Below the pieces are notes generated by a model. It saw only the letters and a program-made list of their open reading frames with translations, was not told the DNA's origin and ran no database searches. 64,000 bases of DNA from Planosporangium flavigriseum (GTDB lineage Bacteria > Actinomycetota > Actinomycetes > Mycobacteriales > Micromonosporaceae): the NCBI RefSeq assembly GCF_011947225.1, contig NZ_JAATVW010000002.1:372001-436000 (forward strand). The letters run 5' to 3'. Below, in pieces: positions 18,566 through 26,087 of the stretch (within the stretch, counting starts at the first letter, position 1; each line of letters begins with the position of its first letter). The position numbers were made by a program, and so were the translations under genes.

Positions 18566-18989
18566 GGGGAGGGGCTCCTTTCGTGCCGTCCGCACTTTAT
18601 GAAGGGATCACGCCCCGGTGATACACCGATTTCCGATCTAGACCCGTTTGGATACGGACCTCAACCCCGCGGTAACCGCCAACCATACTTTCAGTCACCG
18701 AGTACCCCTGATCAGATTAGCCGTAACAGGGGGACGCATGACGGGATCCGAATCGGTAGCGAATGTGGCAGCCAACTCATGTGACAGCCACCGCGCGCCG
18801 GCCCGATTTCCTTACGCCCCAGTAAGGTATTGCTCGCGACGCAAAGGTATCGCCCGCAACGCGGGCAGCAGAAAACCAATCTGCGATCATGGTGAATATC
18901 TAGTAATTACGATTCATCTATTTGTAGCCACCGAATACGCCGCAGGACCCCAACAACCGCGATTCGACACGCCACCCCCGGTTGATTCC
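18566..18989. other. Gene-free region upstream of the Cdc48-like gene
   Basis: About 425 bases noticeably poorer in GC than the genes around it, with no supported frame on either strand. It presumably contains promoters for the flanking divergent genes. The right end runs into the 22-bp repeat array. Confidence 0.5.
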
Positions 18990-19069
18990 GGGCCACCTGT
19001 AGGCGCTTCTTGGGCAACCCGTAGGCACTTCTTGTGCCACCTGCGGTCACTTCTTGCGCCACCCGCGCG
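18990..19069. repeat. 22-bp direct-repeat array
   Basis: Three full units of exactly 22 bp at 18990-19011, 19012-19033 and 19034-19055, plus a partial fourth to about 19069. The unit is roughly G(G/T)GC(C/A)ACC(T/C)G(T/C)(A/G)G(G/T)C(A/G)CTTCTT. Every full unit ends CACTTCTT or CGCTTCTT. The array sits 38 bp before the start of the Cdc48-like gene. Two DNA turns per unit suits a cooperative operator. Confidence 0.85.
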
Positions 19070-19106
19070 CATGACGGGCCGATGAATGCACGGCGACGAT
19101 AGGCTC

Positions 19107-21308
19107 ATGATCGTGTCCGAACCGTCCCGATCCCTGACCCTGACCGCCAGCCTGCGCCCCGCCGCACTCGACGCCCGGCGCGGTGTCGTCCGCCTGCACC
19201 CCGAGGTTTTCACGGCGCTCGACCTGCGCCCAGGCGATCCGGTCACCCTCACTGGACGGCGGACCACGGCCGGGATCGCGGCGCTCGCCGAGTCCGGCGC
19301 GAGTCGTGCGCTGCTCTACGCCGACGATCTGATACTCGGCAACCTCGGCGCCCGGGACGGCGGCCAGGTCACCGTCGCGCCGACGCCGGTGAAGGCCGCC
19401 CGTACGGTCACCCTGTCCGGCCCGGCCGAGATCCAGGCCGTTGTCAGCCCGGAGATGCTGAGACTCGCGCTTCTCGGCAAGGTTGTCACCGTCGACGACA
19501 ACGTGTCGCTGATGCCGCAGGATGTCGCCCCGGCGAACGACGTCCGCGGCCTGCTGGAGGCCGCGCGGCGCAGCCTGTCCAACACCATCGGGTACGGGTT
19601 CACCAGCGCCCTGGTCACCGTCACCGCTGCCGAACCGGAGGACGCGGTACTGGTCACAATGGACACCGTCGTCGCGTGGCAGAACGGACCGGCCACCCAC
19701 GAGCCGGGCAGCGTGCCGGCGCCACTCGCGGTGGAGGCGGCCGGCCCGAGCCTCGACGACCTCCCCGGCCTCCGCAGCCAGGCACACGACCTGGCCGAAC
19801 TGCTCGACCTCGGGTTCCACCACGGTGAGGTGCTCGCGAAGCTCGGCACCACGGTCTCGCTCGGCGTACTGATCACCGGTCCTGCCGGCTCCGGTAAGTC
19901 GACCCTGGTGAAGGCGGTTGCCGAGGGCATCGGCGCGGAGGTCACCGCCCTCTGGGCGCCCGAACTCGCCGCGATGACCAACGAGGACGCCGCCAACCGC
20001 CTGCGGACCGCGGCAGGAAAAATCAAAAATCCGGGCGTACTGGCCATCGCCGACGTCGAAGCCCTTGTCCCGCGAACCTCCCCCGGCCCGCTGGCGACCG
20101 TCTTCCGCCAGGTGATCCGCGGCCTGCTCCGCGACGGCGTCGCCGTCATCTGCACCACCAGCCACCCGGAGGCGGTCGATCCGGCGCTGCGCTCCCCCGG
20201 CCTGCTCGAGCACGAGATCGGCGTACCGCTGCCGGACGCCGCGATGCGCCGCGAGCAGCTCGCCGCCCTCACCCGGGACATGCCGCTGGCCGAGGACGTG
20301 CGCCTGGACGACATCGCCGGGCGTACCCCCGGCTTCGTCGCCGCCGACCTGGCCGCGTTGATCCGCGAGGCCGGCGTACGGGCGGCGCTGCGGCAGAAGT
20401 CGACCAGGCGACGCAGCCCGAAGGTAGCGAAGGCCGACTTCGACGGCGCCCTGGAGGTCGTCCGCCCGACGTCGATGGCGGACAACTCGTTGGAGCTCGC
20501 GAAGCTCACCCTCGACGACGTCGGCGACATGGCCGAGATCAAGGAGGTCCTCACCGAGTCGGTGCTGTGGCCACTGTCCTATCCGGACGCTTTCGCCCGC
20601 CTGGGGATCGAGCCGCCGCGCGGCGTACTGCTGTACGGACCGCCCGGCTGCGGCAAGACCTTTCTGGTCAAGGCGATCGCGGGTACGGGTAAAGCGAACG
20701 TCCTGTCGGTCAAGGGCGCCGAGCTGCTGTCGAAGTGGGTCGGCGAGAGCGAGCAGGCGGTTCGCGAGCTGTTCCGCCGCGCCCGGGAAGCCGCGCCGAC
20801 GCTGGTCTTCCTCGACGAGGTGGACGCGCTCGCACCGGTCCGCGGACACGCGACCGACGGGGGCACCGCCGACCGCGTCGTCGCCGCGCTGCTCACGGAG
20901 TTGGACGGGATCGAGCCGCTGCGCAACGTCGTCGTCATCGGCGCCACCAACCGTCCCGACCTGATCGACCCGGCGATGCTGCGGCCGGGGCGGCTCGAAC
21001 GGCTGGTCTACGTGCCGCCGCCGGATGCGCCGGCCCGGGCCGAGATCCTGCGCGCGGTGGCGAAGAACGTCCCGCTGGCCGACGACGTCAACCTGGACCG
21101 GCTCGCCAGGAAGCTCGAGGGCTTCTCGGCGGCCGACTGCGCGGCGCTGATCCGCGAGGCCGCGCTCGCCGCGATGCGGGAGTCCCTGGAGGCGTCGACC
21201 GTGACGGCCAAGCACGTGGCAGCAGCCCGGGAACGAGTCCGGCCGTCGCTCGACCCCGACCAGGTCGCCTGGCTCGCGGCATACGCCGGCCAGCACGCGG
21301 CGCACTGA
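19107..21308 (+). CDS. Cdc48/p97-like double AAA+ ATPase
   Basis: 733 residues from ATG 19107 (an in-frame ATG at 19086 is possible). A beta-barrel N-domain (LTASLRPAALDARRGVVRL, residues 10-90) precedes two AAA+ modules. D1 has Walker A GPAGSGKS (Lys264) and Walker B LAIADVEAL, but its second region of homology reads RSPGLLEHEI, without the normal arginine finger. D2 has GPPGCGKT (Lys517), LVFLDEVDAL and the full GATNRPDLIDPAMLRPGRLER. The mycobacterial counterpart (Cpa) has been described as a proteasome-interacting unfoldase-like ATPase; a similar role is inferred here. Monocistronic, preceded by the 22-bp repeats. Confidence 0.92.
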   Translation: MIVSEPSRSLTLTASLRPAALDARRGVVRLHPEVFTALDLRPGDPVTLTGRRTTAGIAALAESGASRALLYADDLILGNLGARDGGQVTVAPTPVKAARTVTLSGPAEIQAVVSPEMLRLALLGKVVTVDDNVSLMPQDVAPANDVRGLLEAARRSLSNTIGYGFTSALVTVTAAEPEDAVLVTMDTVVAWQNGPATHEPGSVPAPLAVEAAGPSLDDLPGLRSQAHDLAELLDLGFHHGEVLAKLGTTVSLGVLITGPAGSGKSTLVKAVAEGIGAEVTALWAPELAAMTNEDAANRLRTAAGKIKNPGVLAIADVEALVPRTSPGPLATVFRQVIRGLLRDGVAVICTTSHPEAVDPALRSPGLLEHEIGVPLPDAAMRREQLAALTRDMPLAEDVRLDDIAGRTPGFVAADLAALIREAGVRAALRQKSTRRRSPKVAKADFDGALEVVRPTSMADNSLELAKLTLDDVGDMAEIKEVLTESVLWPLSYPDAFARLGIEPPRGVLLYGPPGCGKTFLVKAIAGTGKANVLSVKGAELLSKWVGESEQAVRELFRRAREAAPTLVFLDEVDALAPVRGHATDGGTADRVVAALLTELDGIEPLRNVVVIGATNRPDLIDPAMLRPGRLERLVYVPPPDAPARAEILRAVAKNVPLADDVNLDRLARKLEGFSAADCAALIREAALAAMRESLEASTVTAKHVAAARERVRPSLDPDQVAWLAAYAGQHAAH

Positions 21309-21314
21309 CGGTCC

Positions 21315-21362
21315 GGCCCGCTTTAACGGCGGGTCGGCCCGCTTTAACGGCGGGTCGGCCCG
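21315..21362. repeat. 21-bp tandem duplication with hairpins at a gene end
   Basis: ggcccgctttaacggcgggtc occurs twice (21315-21335, 21336-21356), with a third partial start. Each unit can fold as CCCGC-TTTAAC-GGCGGG. The copy at 21336 contains the TAA stop of the DUF3263 gene, and the other is its duplicate. It lies between two convergent genes and may act as a weak terminator. Confidence 0.8.
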
Positions 21363-21682
21363 CGGCCGGTGCGCACCCGCTGCAGCCGGTTGACCAGCAC
21401 CGGGTCGTACGCCAGTGCGGCGGGCCGGTCGAGCAGCGCGTTGAGCAGCCGGTAGTAGCTGGTCGGGGACAGGTCGAACCGGTCGCGGATCGCCTGTTCC
21501 TTGGCGCCCGGCTGGCGCCACCACTGCTTCTCGAAGTCGAGCAGCGCACGCTCCCCGTCGGTCAGCTCGGCCGCCCCGACGTCCGAAATGGACTGCGGCT
21601 GGTCGACCGAGTCGGGGGCCGGATCAGCCGGCTCGTCCTCGGCTTCAATCACTTTCCTGGCCTCGTTCTCCGCGCGTTCCAT
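21344..21682 (-). CDS. DUF3263 protein
   Basis: 112 residues. An acidic, disordered N-terminus is followed by the DUF3263 core: LTDGERALLDFEKQWWRQPG, AKEQAIRDRFDLSPTSYYR and LLNALLDRPAALAYDPVLVN. The helix-turn-helix-like DLSPTSYYRLLN suggests nucleic-acid binding, but no function is known. The family is an actinobacterial marker. Convergent with the Cdc48-like gene and upstream of the DeoR gene on the same strand. Confidence 0.9.
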   Translation of the reverse strand: MERAENEARKVIEAEDEPADPAPDSVDQPQSISDVGAAELTDGERALLDFEKQWWRQPGAKEQAIRDRFDLSPTSYYRLLNALLDRPAALAYDPVLVNRLQRVRTGRGPTRR

Positions 21683-21722
21683 GTCGCCTCCCGGCTCGTG
21701 TCGCGGCCGGTTACCAGCCTAG

Positions 21723-22508
21723 TTACGCGACGATGACGCGCACGCCGGCGTACTCGAAGGCGCTCACGATCTCCGGCGTGGCACCCGAGTCGGTGACCAG
21801 CGTGTCGATCCGGTCGATCGGGCAGATGCGGGCGAAGGCGTGGCCGCCAAGCTTGGAGCTGTCGGCGATGATCACGACGCGGCGGGCCTGGCCGACCATC
21901 AGGCTGTTCATCGCGGCCTCACCTTCGTGGTGGGCCGCGGCGCCGAGCGACACGTCGAGCGCGTCCACCCCGAGCAGCGCCACGTCGAGAGTCACCTCGC
22001 GCAGCAGGTTGGCGCCGAGCGGGCCGACGAGCTCGAAGGACTGCGGGCGCACCACCCCGCCGGCCACGACGATCTTCATGCGCGAGCGTACGAGCAGTTC
22101 GTTCGCGATGTTCAGGGCATTGGTGACGACGGTGAACTGGGCATCGTCGGCATTGCCGGCCAACTCCGGGCGCACCGCGAGGGCGCGGGCCACCTCGGTC
22201 ATGGTCGTCCCGCCGTTGAGGCCGACCACCATGCCGGGATCGACGAGCGCGGCCGCCGCCGCGCCGATGCGCTGCTTCTCCGCCGAGTGCTTGGCGGTCT
22301 TGTAGCGCAGTGGCAGGTCGTAGGAGACGCCGTTGGCCACGGCTCCCCCGCGGGTACGGGTGATCATCTGTTGCTGGGCGAGCTGGTCGAAGTCGCGCCG
22401 GATGGTGGCCTGGGAAACGGCGAGCCGCTCGGCCGCCTCCTCCACGGTGACCCGGCCGCTCTCGGTGAGCAGCTCGAGAAGCGTGTTCCAGCGGGCGTAC
22501 CTGTCCAT
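21723..22508 (-). CDS. DeoR/AgaR-family transcriptional regulator
   Basis: 261 residues from ATG 22508 with a GGGAGGTGAG ribosome site. The N-terminal winged helix (VTVEEAAERLAVSQATIRRD, residues 18-38) is typical of DeoR sugar-pathway repressors. The sugar-phosphate sensor domain shows GLNGGTTMTEVARAL, VVTNALNIANEL, GGVVRPQSFELVG and FARICPIDRIDTLVTDSGA. It is divergent from the ROK kinase/nagA operon, so it probably represses that operon and responds to an amino-sugar phosphate. The inducer is inferred. Confidence 0.92.
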   Translation of the reverse strand: MDRYARWNTLLELLTESGRVTVEEAAERLAVSQATIRRDFDQLAQQQMITRTRGGAVANGVSYDLPLRYKTAKHSAEKQRIGAAAAALVDPGMVVGLNGGTTMTEVARALAVRPELAGNADDAQFTVVTNALNIANELLVRSRMKIVVAGGVVRPQSFELVGPLGANLLREVTLDVALLGVDALDVSLGAAAHHEGEAAMNSLMVGQARRVVIIADSSKLGGHAFARICPIDRIDTLVTDSGATPEIVSAFEYAGVRVIVA

Positions 22509-22779
22509 ACTCACCTCCCTGCGCATATCGTGCGAAGTGCTGTGCACACTAATGCGCGAAATGGCGCGTGACAAGCGCGGCCGTTGCGCGTTTCACCTAT
22601 TGTCCGTTGCGATCTTGGACACTTAGGCCGGCTGTGGCCGGCGCAAGTGTCCAAGATCTCGATAGCGCCTCGATAGCGCCGCGCTATCACTGCGGGGGTA
22701 GCGGGCAGCGTGTGGCCTCCTGCACAATGTCGCGCGAAGCAGCCCCCTTTCGCGCCGAACCACGCAGTCGGGAGTTGGT
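22509..22779. promoter_or_regulatory. Divergent regulatory region of the amino-sugar locus
   Basis: 271 bases between the regulator and the kinase. It has several GCGCG-containing near repeats (22552-22592) that could be DeoR half-sites, and the strong cruciform at 22611-22658. I cannot place the promoters with confidence. Confidence 0.4.
22611..22658. repeat. Long inverted repeat (GATCTTGGAC family)
   Basis: gatcttggacactt (22611-22624) and its perfect complement (22645-22658), with an inner gccggc/gccggc stem. It shares its outer 10 bp with the hairpin at 695-730. Unlike that one it sits between divergent genes, so it is unlikely to be a simple terminator of either. Confidence 0.8.
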
Positions 22780-23733
22780 ATGGCGGACAACGTGGTCGTC
22801 GCCCTCGACGTGGGAGGCACCGGCATCAAGTGCGCGCTCGTCGACGCCACGGGCCGCGTACACCACAGCGAGCGCCACGCCACCGGCCGCGAGCGCGGGC
22901 CGGACGCGGTTGTCGCGACCGTTCTGGAGATCGCGGAGGGCCTGGCCCGTACGGCGGTCAGCGCCGGGCTACGACCCGAGGCGGTAGGCGTCGTCGTGCC
23001 CGGCGTCCTCGACGAAACGGCCGGGATGGCGGTCTGGTCGGCCAACCTCGGTTTCCGCGAGGTGCCCCTGCGGGAGCTGATCTCCCGGCGACTCGGGCTT
23101 CCGGTGGCGCTCGGCCACGACGTCCGCGCCGGTGGGCTCGCCGAGGCCCGGCTGGGCGCGGGCCGCGGATTTCGCCACGTCCTGTTCGTGCCGATCGGCA
23201 CCGGCATCGCGGCGGCCCACGTCGTCGACGGCCGGGTCCTCGCCGGGGCACACGGCGCGGCCGGCGAACTCGGCCACGTGGTGGTACGCGCCGATGGCCC
23301 GCCGTGCGACTGCGGGCTGCGCGGCTGCCTGGAAGCGCTGGCGTCGGCCGCAGCGGTCGCACGGCGGTACGCCGAACGCGCCGGAAGCGCCGGAAGCGCC
23401 GGAAGCGCCGACCGCACTCTCGGCGCCGATCAGGTCGCGGCGCTCGCCGCCGCCGGCGATCCGATCGCCGGGGCCGTCTGGCGGGATACGATCAATGCCC
23501 TCGCCGACGGCCTGCTCACCGGACTCGCACTGTTCGACCCGGAGGCCGTGGTGGTGGGTGGCGGCCTCGCCGAAGCCGGCGAGGCGCTGCTGACTCCGCT
23601 CGGCGCCGCTCTCCGCGCCCGGCTCACGTTCCACCGCGAGCCTGTCCTCGTACGGGCGGCGCTCGGCGACGAAGCCGGTTGCCTCGGTGCCGGCCTCATC
23701 GCGCAGGACGCGCTCGACCAGGAGACTCCATGA
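22780..23733 (+). CDS. ROK-family sugar kinase (probable N-acetylglucosamine kinase)
   Basis: 317 residues. Phosphate loop ALDVGGTGIKCALVD at the start, catalytic aspartate in LGHDVRAGGLAEA, glycine-rich VPIGTGIAAAHVVDG and AGELGHVVV, and an intact zinc motif CDCGLRGCLEALAS. ROK kinases phosphorylate sugars such as glucose or GlcNAc on O6. Coupling to nagA by a 4-bp ATGA overlap makes GlcNAc the likely substrate, giving GlcNAc-6-phosphate for NagA. An insertion of three 9-bp repeats near 23380-23408 encodes GSAGSAGSA after the zinc motif, an obvious slippage expansion. Confidence 0.88.
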   Translation: MADNVVVALDVGGTGIKCALVDATGRVHHSERHATGRERGPDAVVATVLEIAEGLARTAVSAGLRPEAVGVVVPGVLDETAGMAVWSANLGFREVPLRELISRRLGLPVALGHDVRAGGLAEARLGAGRGFRHVLFVPIGTGIAAAHVVDGRVLAGAHGAAGELGHVVVRADGPPCDCGLRGCLEALASAAAVARRYAERAGSAGSAGSADRTLGADQVAALAAAGDPIAGAVWRDTINALADGLLTGLALFDPEAVVVGGGLAEAGEALLTPLGAALRARLTFHREPVLVRAALGDEAGCLGAGLIAQDALDQETP

Positions 23734-24860
23734 CCGTTCTCGCCGGCCCGCGGATCGTCACGCCCGACGGGATCCTCGACGACGGGTACGTGCGTGTCGA
23801 GCGCGGCACGATCGCGGCGGTCGGATCCGGCCGGCCGGCCGGGCAGGTGGAGACGGTCGACGGCGCGTGGATCGTGCCGGGCTTCGTCGACATCCACACC
23901 CACGGCGGCGGCGGGTACACGTTCACCACCGGGGACGCGCAGCAGGCGAAGGGGGTGGCCCGCTTTCATCTGGCGCACGGCACCACGACGCTGCTGGCCA
24001 GCCTCGTCACGTCTCCGCCCGCCCTGATGCTGGCAGCGACCCGCGCGTACGCGCCGCTGGTCGCGAAGGGAGTCATCGCCGGTATCCACTTCGAAGGCCC
24101 GTACCTGTCGCAGCCGCGCTGCGGCGCCCAGAACCCGGCCCACCTGCGCTCTCCTTCTACCGACGAACTGTCGCGGCTGGTGGAGGCCGGCGAGGGCGCG
24201 GTCCGCATGGTGACCATCGCCCCGGAACTCCCCCGCGCGCTGGAGGCCATTTCGCTGCTGGCCACCTACGGGGTGGTGGCCGCCATCGGACACACCGACG
24301 CCACGTACGAGCAGACTCTCGCCGGCATCGCCGCCGGCGCCACCGTCGGTACCCATGTCTTCAACGGCATGCGGCCGCCGCACCACCGCGAGCCGGGCCC
24401 GGTGGTCGCGCTGCTCGACTCGGAGGGCGTCACCTGCGAGTTCATCGCCGACGGCGTGCATCTGCACGACGGCATGCTCGCGTTCGCCGCCCGCGTCACC
24501 GGCCCGACGCGCGCGGCGCTCATCACCGATGCGATGTCGGCGGCGGGGATGCCGGACGGGGAGTACGAACTGGGCGGCCAGTGCGTCACCGTCGCCGGTG
24601 GGGTGGTTCGCCTCTCCGCCGGCGGTTCGATCGCGGGCAGCACGCTGACCATGGACGCCGCGTTCCGCCGGGCGGTGAACGTCGGAATCGGAATCGAGGG
24701 CGCCGTTCGCATGGCCGCCACGACGCCGGCGGCCGCGATCGGCCTGCGCGACGTGGGTGCGCTGGAGGCCGGCCGGCGCGCCGATCTGGTCGTGCTCGAC
24801 GACGACCTGCGGGTGCTGCGCGTCATGCGCGCCGGCACCTGGATCTTACGGCTCCCATGA
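23730..24860 (+). CDS. nagA: N-acetylglucosamine-6-phosphate deacetylase
   Basis: 376 residues. Metal-dependent amidohydrolase that removes acetate from GlcNAc-6-phosphate, yielding glucosamine-6-phosphate. The HxH metal motif is in FVDIHTHGGGG; the metal glutamate is in GIHFEGPYLS; IGHTDATYEQ and THVFNGMRP supply the metal histidines; catalytic Asp is in ALITDAMSAAG. Its ATG overlaps the kinase stop, so the two are coupled. The open frame extends far upstream inside the kinase gene, but the family starts at 23730. The TGA stop is half of an 18-bp palindrome shared with the convergent permease gene. No nagB is visible. Confidence 0.94.
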   Translation: MTVLAGPRIVTPDGILDDGYVRVERGTIAAVGSGRPAGQVETVDGAWIVPGFVDIHTHGGGGYTFTTGDAQQAKGVARFHLAHGTTTLLASLVTSPPALMLAATRAYAPLVAKGVIAGIHFEGPYLSQPRCGAQNPAHLRSPSTDELSRLVEAGEGAVRMVTIAPELPRALEAISLLATYGVVAAIGHTDATYEQTLAGIAAGATVGTHVFNGMRPPHHREPGPVVALLDSEGVTCEFIADGVHLHDGMLAFAARVTGPTRAALITDAMSAAGMPDGEYELGGQCVTVAGGVVRLSAGGSIAGSTLTMDAAFRRAVNVGIGIEGAVRMAATTPAAAIGLRDVGALEAGRRADLVVLDDDLRVLRVMRAGTWILRLP

Positions 24861-24869
24861 TCATGGGAG
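24852..24869. repeat. Palindrome holding two convergent stop codons
   Basis: Perfect 18-bp palindrome ctcccatgatcatgggag. Its centre is exactly the junction between the nagA stop (24858-24860) and the permease stop (24861-24863 on the other strand), so the genes abut with no gap. Confidence 0.85.
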
Positions 24870-26087
24870 AGGAGGGTGGCGTCGGCGCGCCAAAAACCAC
24901 AGCGCGCCGGCGCACAGCACGAGAACGCCGGCCAGGACGCTGTGCCACGGCAGCGAGGCGGCCAGCACCACGCAGCCGACCAGCCCAACGGCGGGTACCA
25001 CCCGTCCCCGGCCGGGAAGCGTGAGCGCGGAGGCGTTCGCGATCGCGTAATACACCAGTACGGTCACGCTGGAGAAACCGATCGCGCCGCGTACGTCGGC
25101 CAGCGCGACGAGCGCGACCACGACGGCGCCGATGAGAAGCTGCGCCCGGTGCGGCACGCGCCGGGCCGGGTGGATCTCGGCGAGCGACTCCGGCAGGTCA
25201 CGGCGGCGGGCCATGGCGAGCGTCGTACGCGCCACCCCGGCCAGCAGCGCCAGCAAGACACCGAGCACGGCCACGGCGGCGCCCAGCCGGACGAGCCAGG
25301 CGAGCCCGGGTACGCCCGCAGCCTGCACGACGGCGGCCAGCGGCGCCGGAGTCACAGCGAGCCGCGGGGCCCCCAGGACGGCGAGCGCGGTGACCGCGAC
25401 GACGGCGTACACGACGAGAACGGCGCCGAGCGCCACCGGGATCGCCCGCGGAATGGTGCGCTCCGGGTCCCGGACCTCCTCGCCGAGCGTGGCGATCCGC
25501 GCGTAGCCGGCAAACGCGAAGAACAGCAGCCCGGCGGCGGTGAGCACACCGGTCGGCCGGGTCCCCGAGCCGTCCAACGGAACCACCCGCGCGTGGGTCA
25601 GCCCCACCGCGACCACGACTCCCAGTACGCCGAGGGTGACGGCGACGAGCCAGCGGGTCACCCCGGCCGTCTTGGTGACGCCGAGCAGGTTGACCGCGGT
25701 GAGCGCGACGACCGCCGCGACCGCGATCGGGCGGGCCAGGGCCGGCGCCGCGTAGAGGCCGACTGTGAGGGCCATGGCCGCGCAGCTCGCCGTCTTGCCG
25801 ACCACGAAGCCCCAGCCGGCCAGGTAGCCGGCAAACTCGCCGAGGCGCTCCCGCCCGTACACGTACGTGCCACCCGACTCCGGATACCGGGCCGCGAGCC
25901 GGGCCGAACTGGTGGCGTTGCAGAAGGCCACCAACCCGGCGATCGCCAGCGCGACCAGCAGGCCGGCCCCACCGCCCGCGGCGGCCGTGGCCGGCGCGAA
26001 GACCACGAAGACCCCGGCGCCGAGCATCGAGCCCAGGCCGAGGACCACCGCGTCGCGTACGCCCAGGCGGCGCTCGAGCGTGGTCAC
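24861..26087 (-). CDS. APC-family amino acid permease
   Basis: 408 residues from GTG 26087 with about 12 membrane segments. The start LERRLGVRDAVVLGLGSMLGAGVF carries the substrate-site G-S-M-L-G-A-G of the APC superfamily in TM1, and the consensus loop ARYPESGGTYVYGRERLGEF and FAFAGYARIATLGEEVRDPERTIP (TM6 and following loop) fit the amino acid/polyamine group. Substrate unknown. The GTG overlaps the stop of the upstream PAP2 gene (GTGA), so it is translationally coupled to it. The frame is open upstream, but only as a shadow of the PAP2 gene. Confidence 0.88.
   Translation of the reverse strand: MTTLERRLGVRDAVVLGLGSMLGAGVFVVFAPATAAAGGGAGLLVALAIAGLVAFCNATSSARLAARYPESGGTYVYGRERLGEFAGYLAGWGFVVGKTASCAAMALTVGLYAAPALARPIAVAAVVALTAVNLLGVTKTAGVTRWLVAVTLGVLGVVVAVGLTHARVVPLDGSGTRPTGVLTAAGLLFFAFAGYARIATLGEEVRDPERTIPRAIPVALGAVLVVYAVVAVTALAVLGAPRLAVTPAPLAAVVQAAGVPGLAWLVRLGAAVAVLGVLLALLAGVARTTLAMARRRDLPESLAEIHPARRVPHRAQLLIGAVVVALVALADVRGAIGFSSVTVLVYYAIANASALTLPGRGRVVPAVGLVGCVVLAASLPWHSVLAGVLVLCAGALWFLARRRHPPLP

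Noticed and set aside
19047..21524. An 825-codon minus-strand frame opposite the Cdc48-like gene
   Set aside because: Shadow of the AAA ATPase codons; the sense strand has Walker motifs and conserved length.
23379..23408. GCCGGAAGC x3 as a regulatory or CRISPR-like repeat
   Set aside because: It is inside the ROK kinase gene and encodes GSAGSAGSA in frame, a simple codon-multiple expansion.
21723..24860. A biosynthetic gene cluster or defence island
   Set aside because: No PKS, NRPS, terpene, lanthipeptide or restriction/toxin genes are present here or elsewhere in the window; the genes are housekeeping or catabolic.
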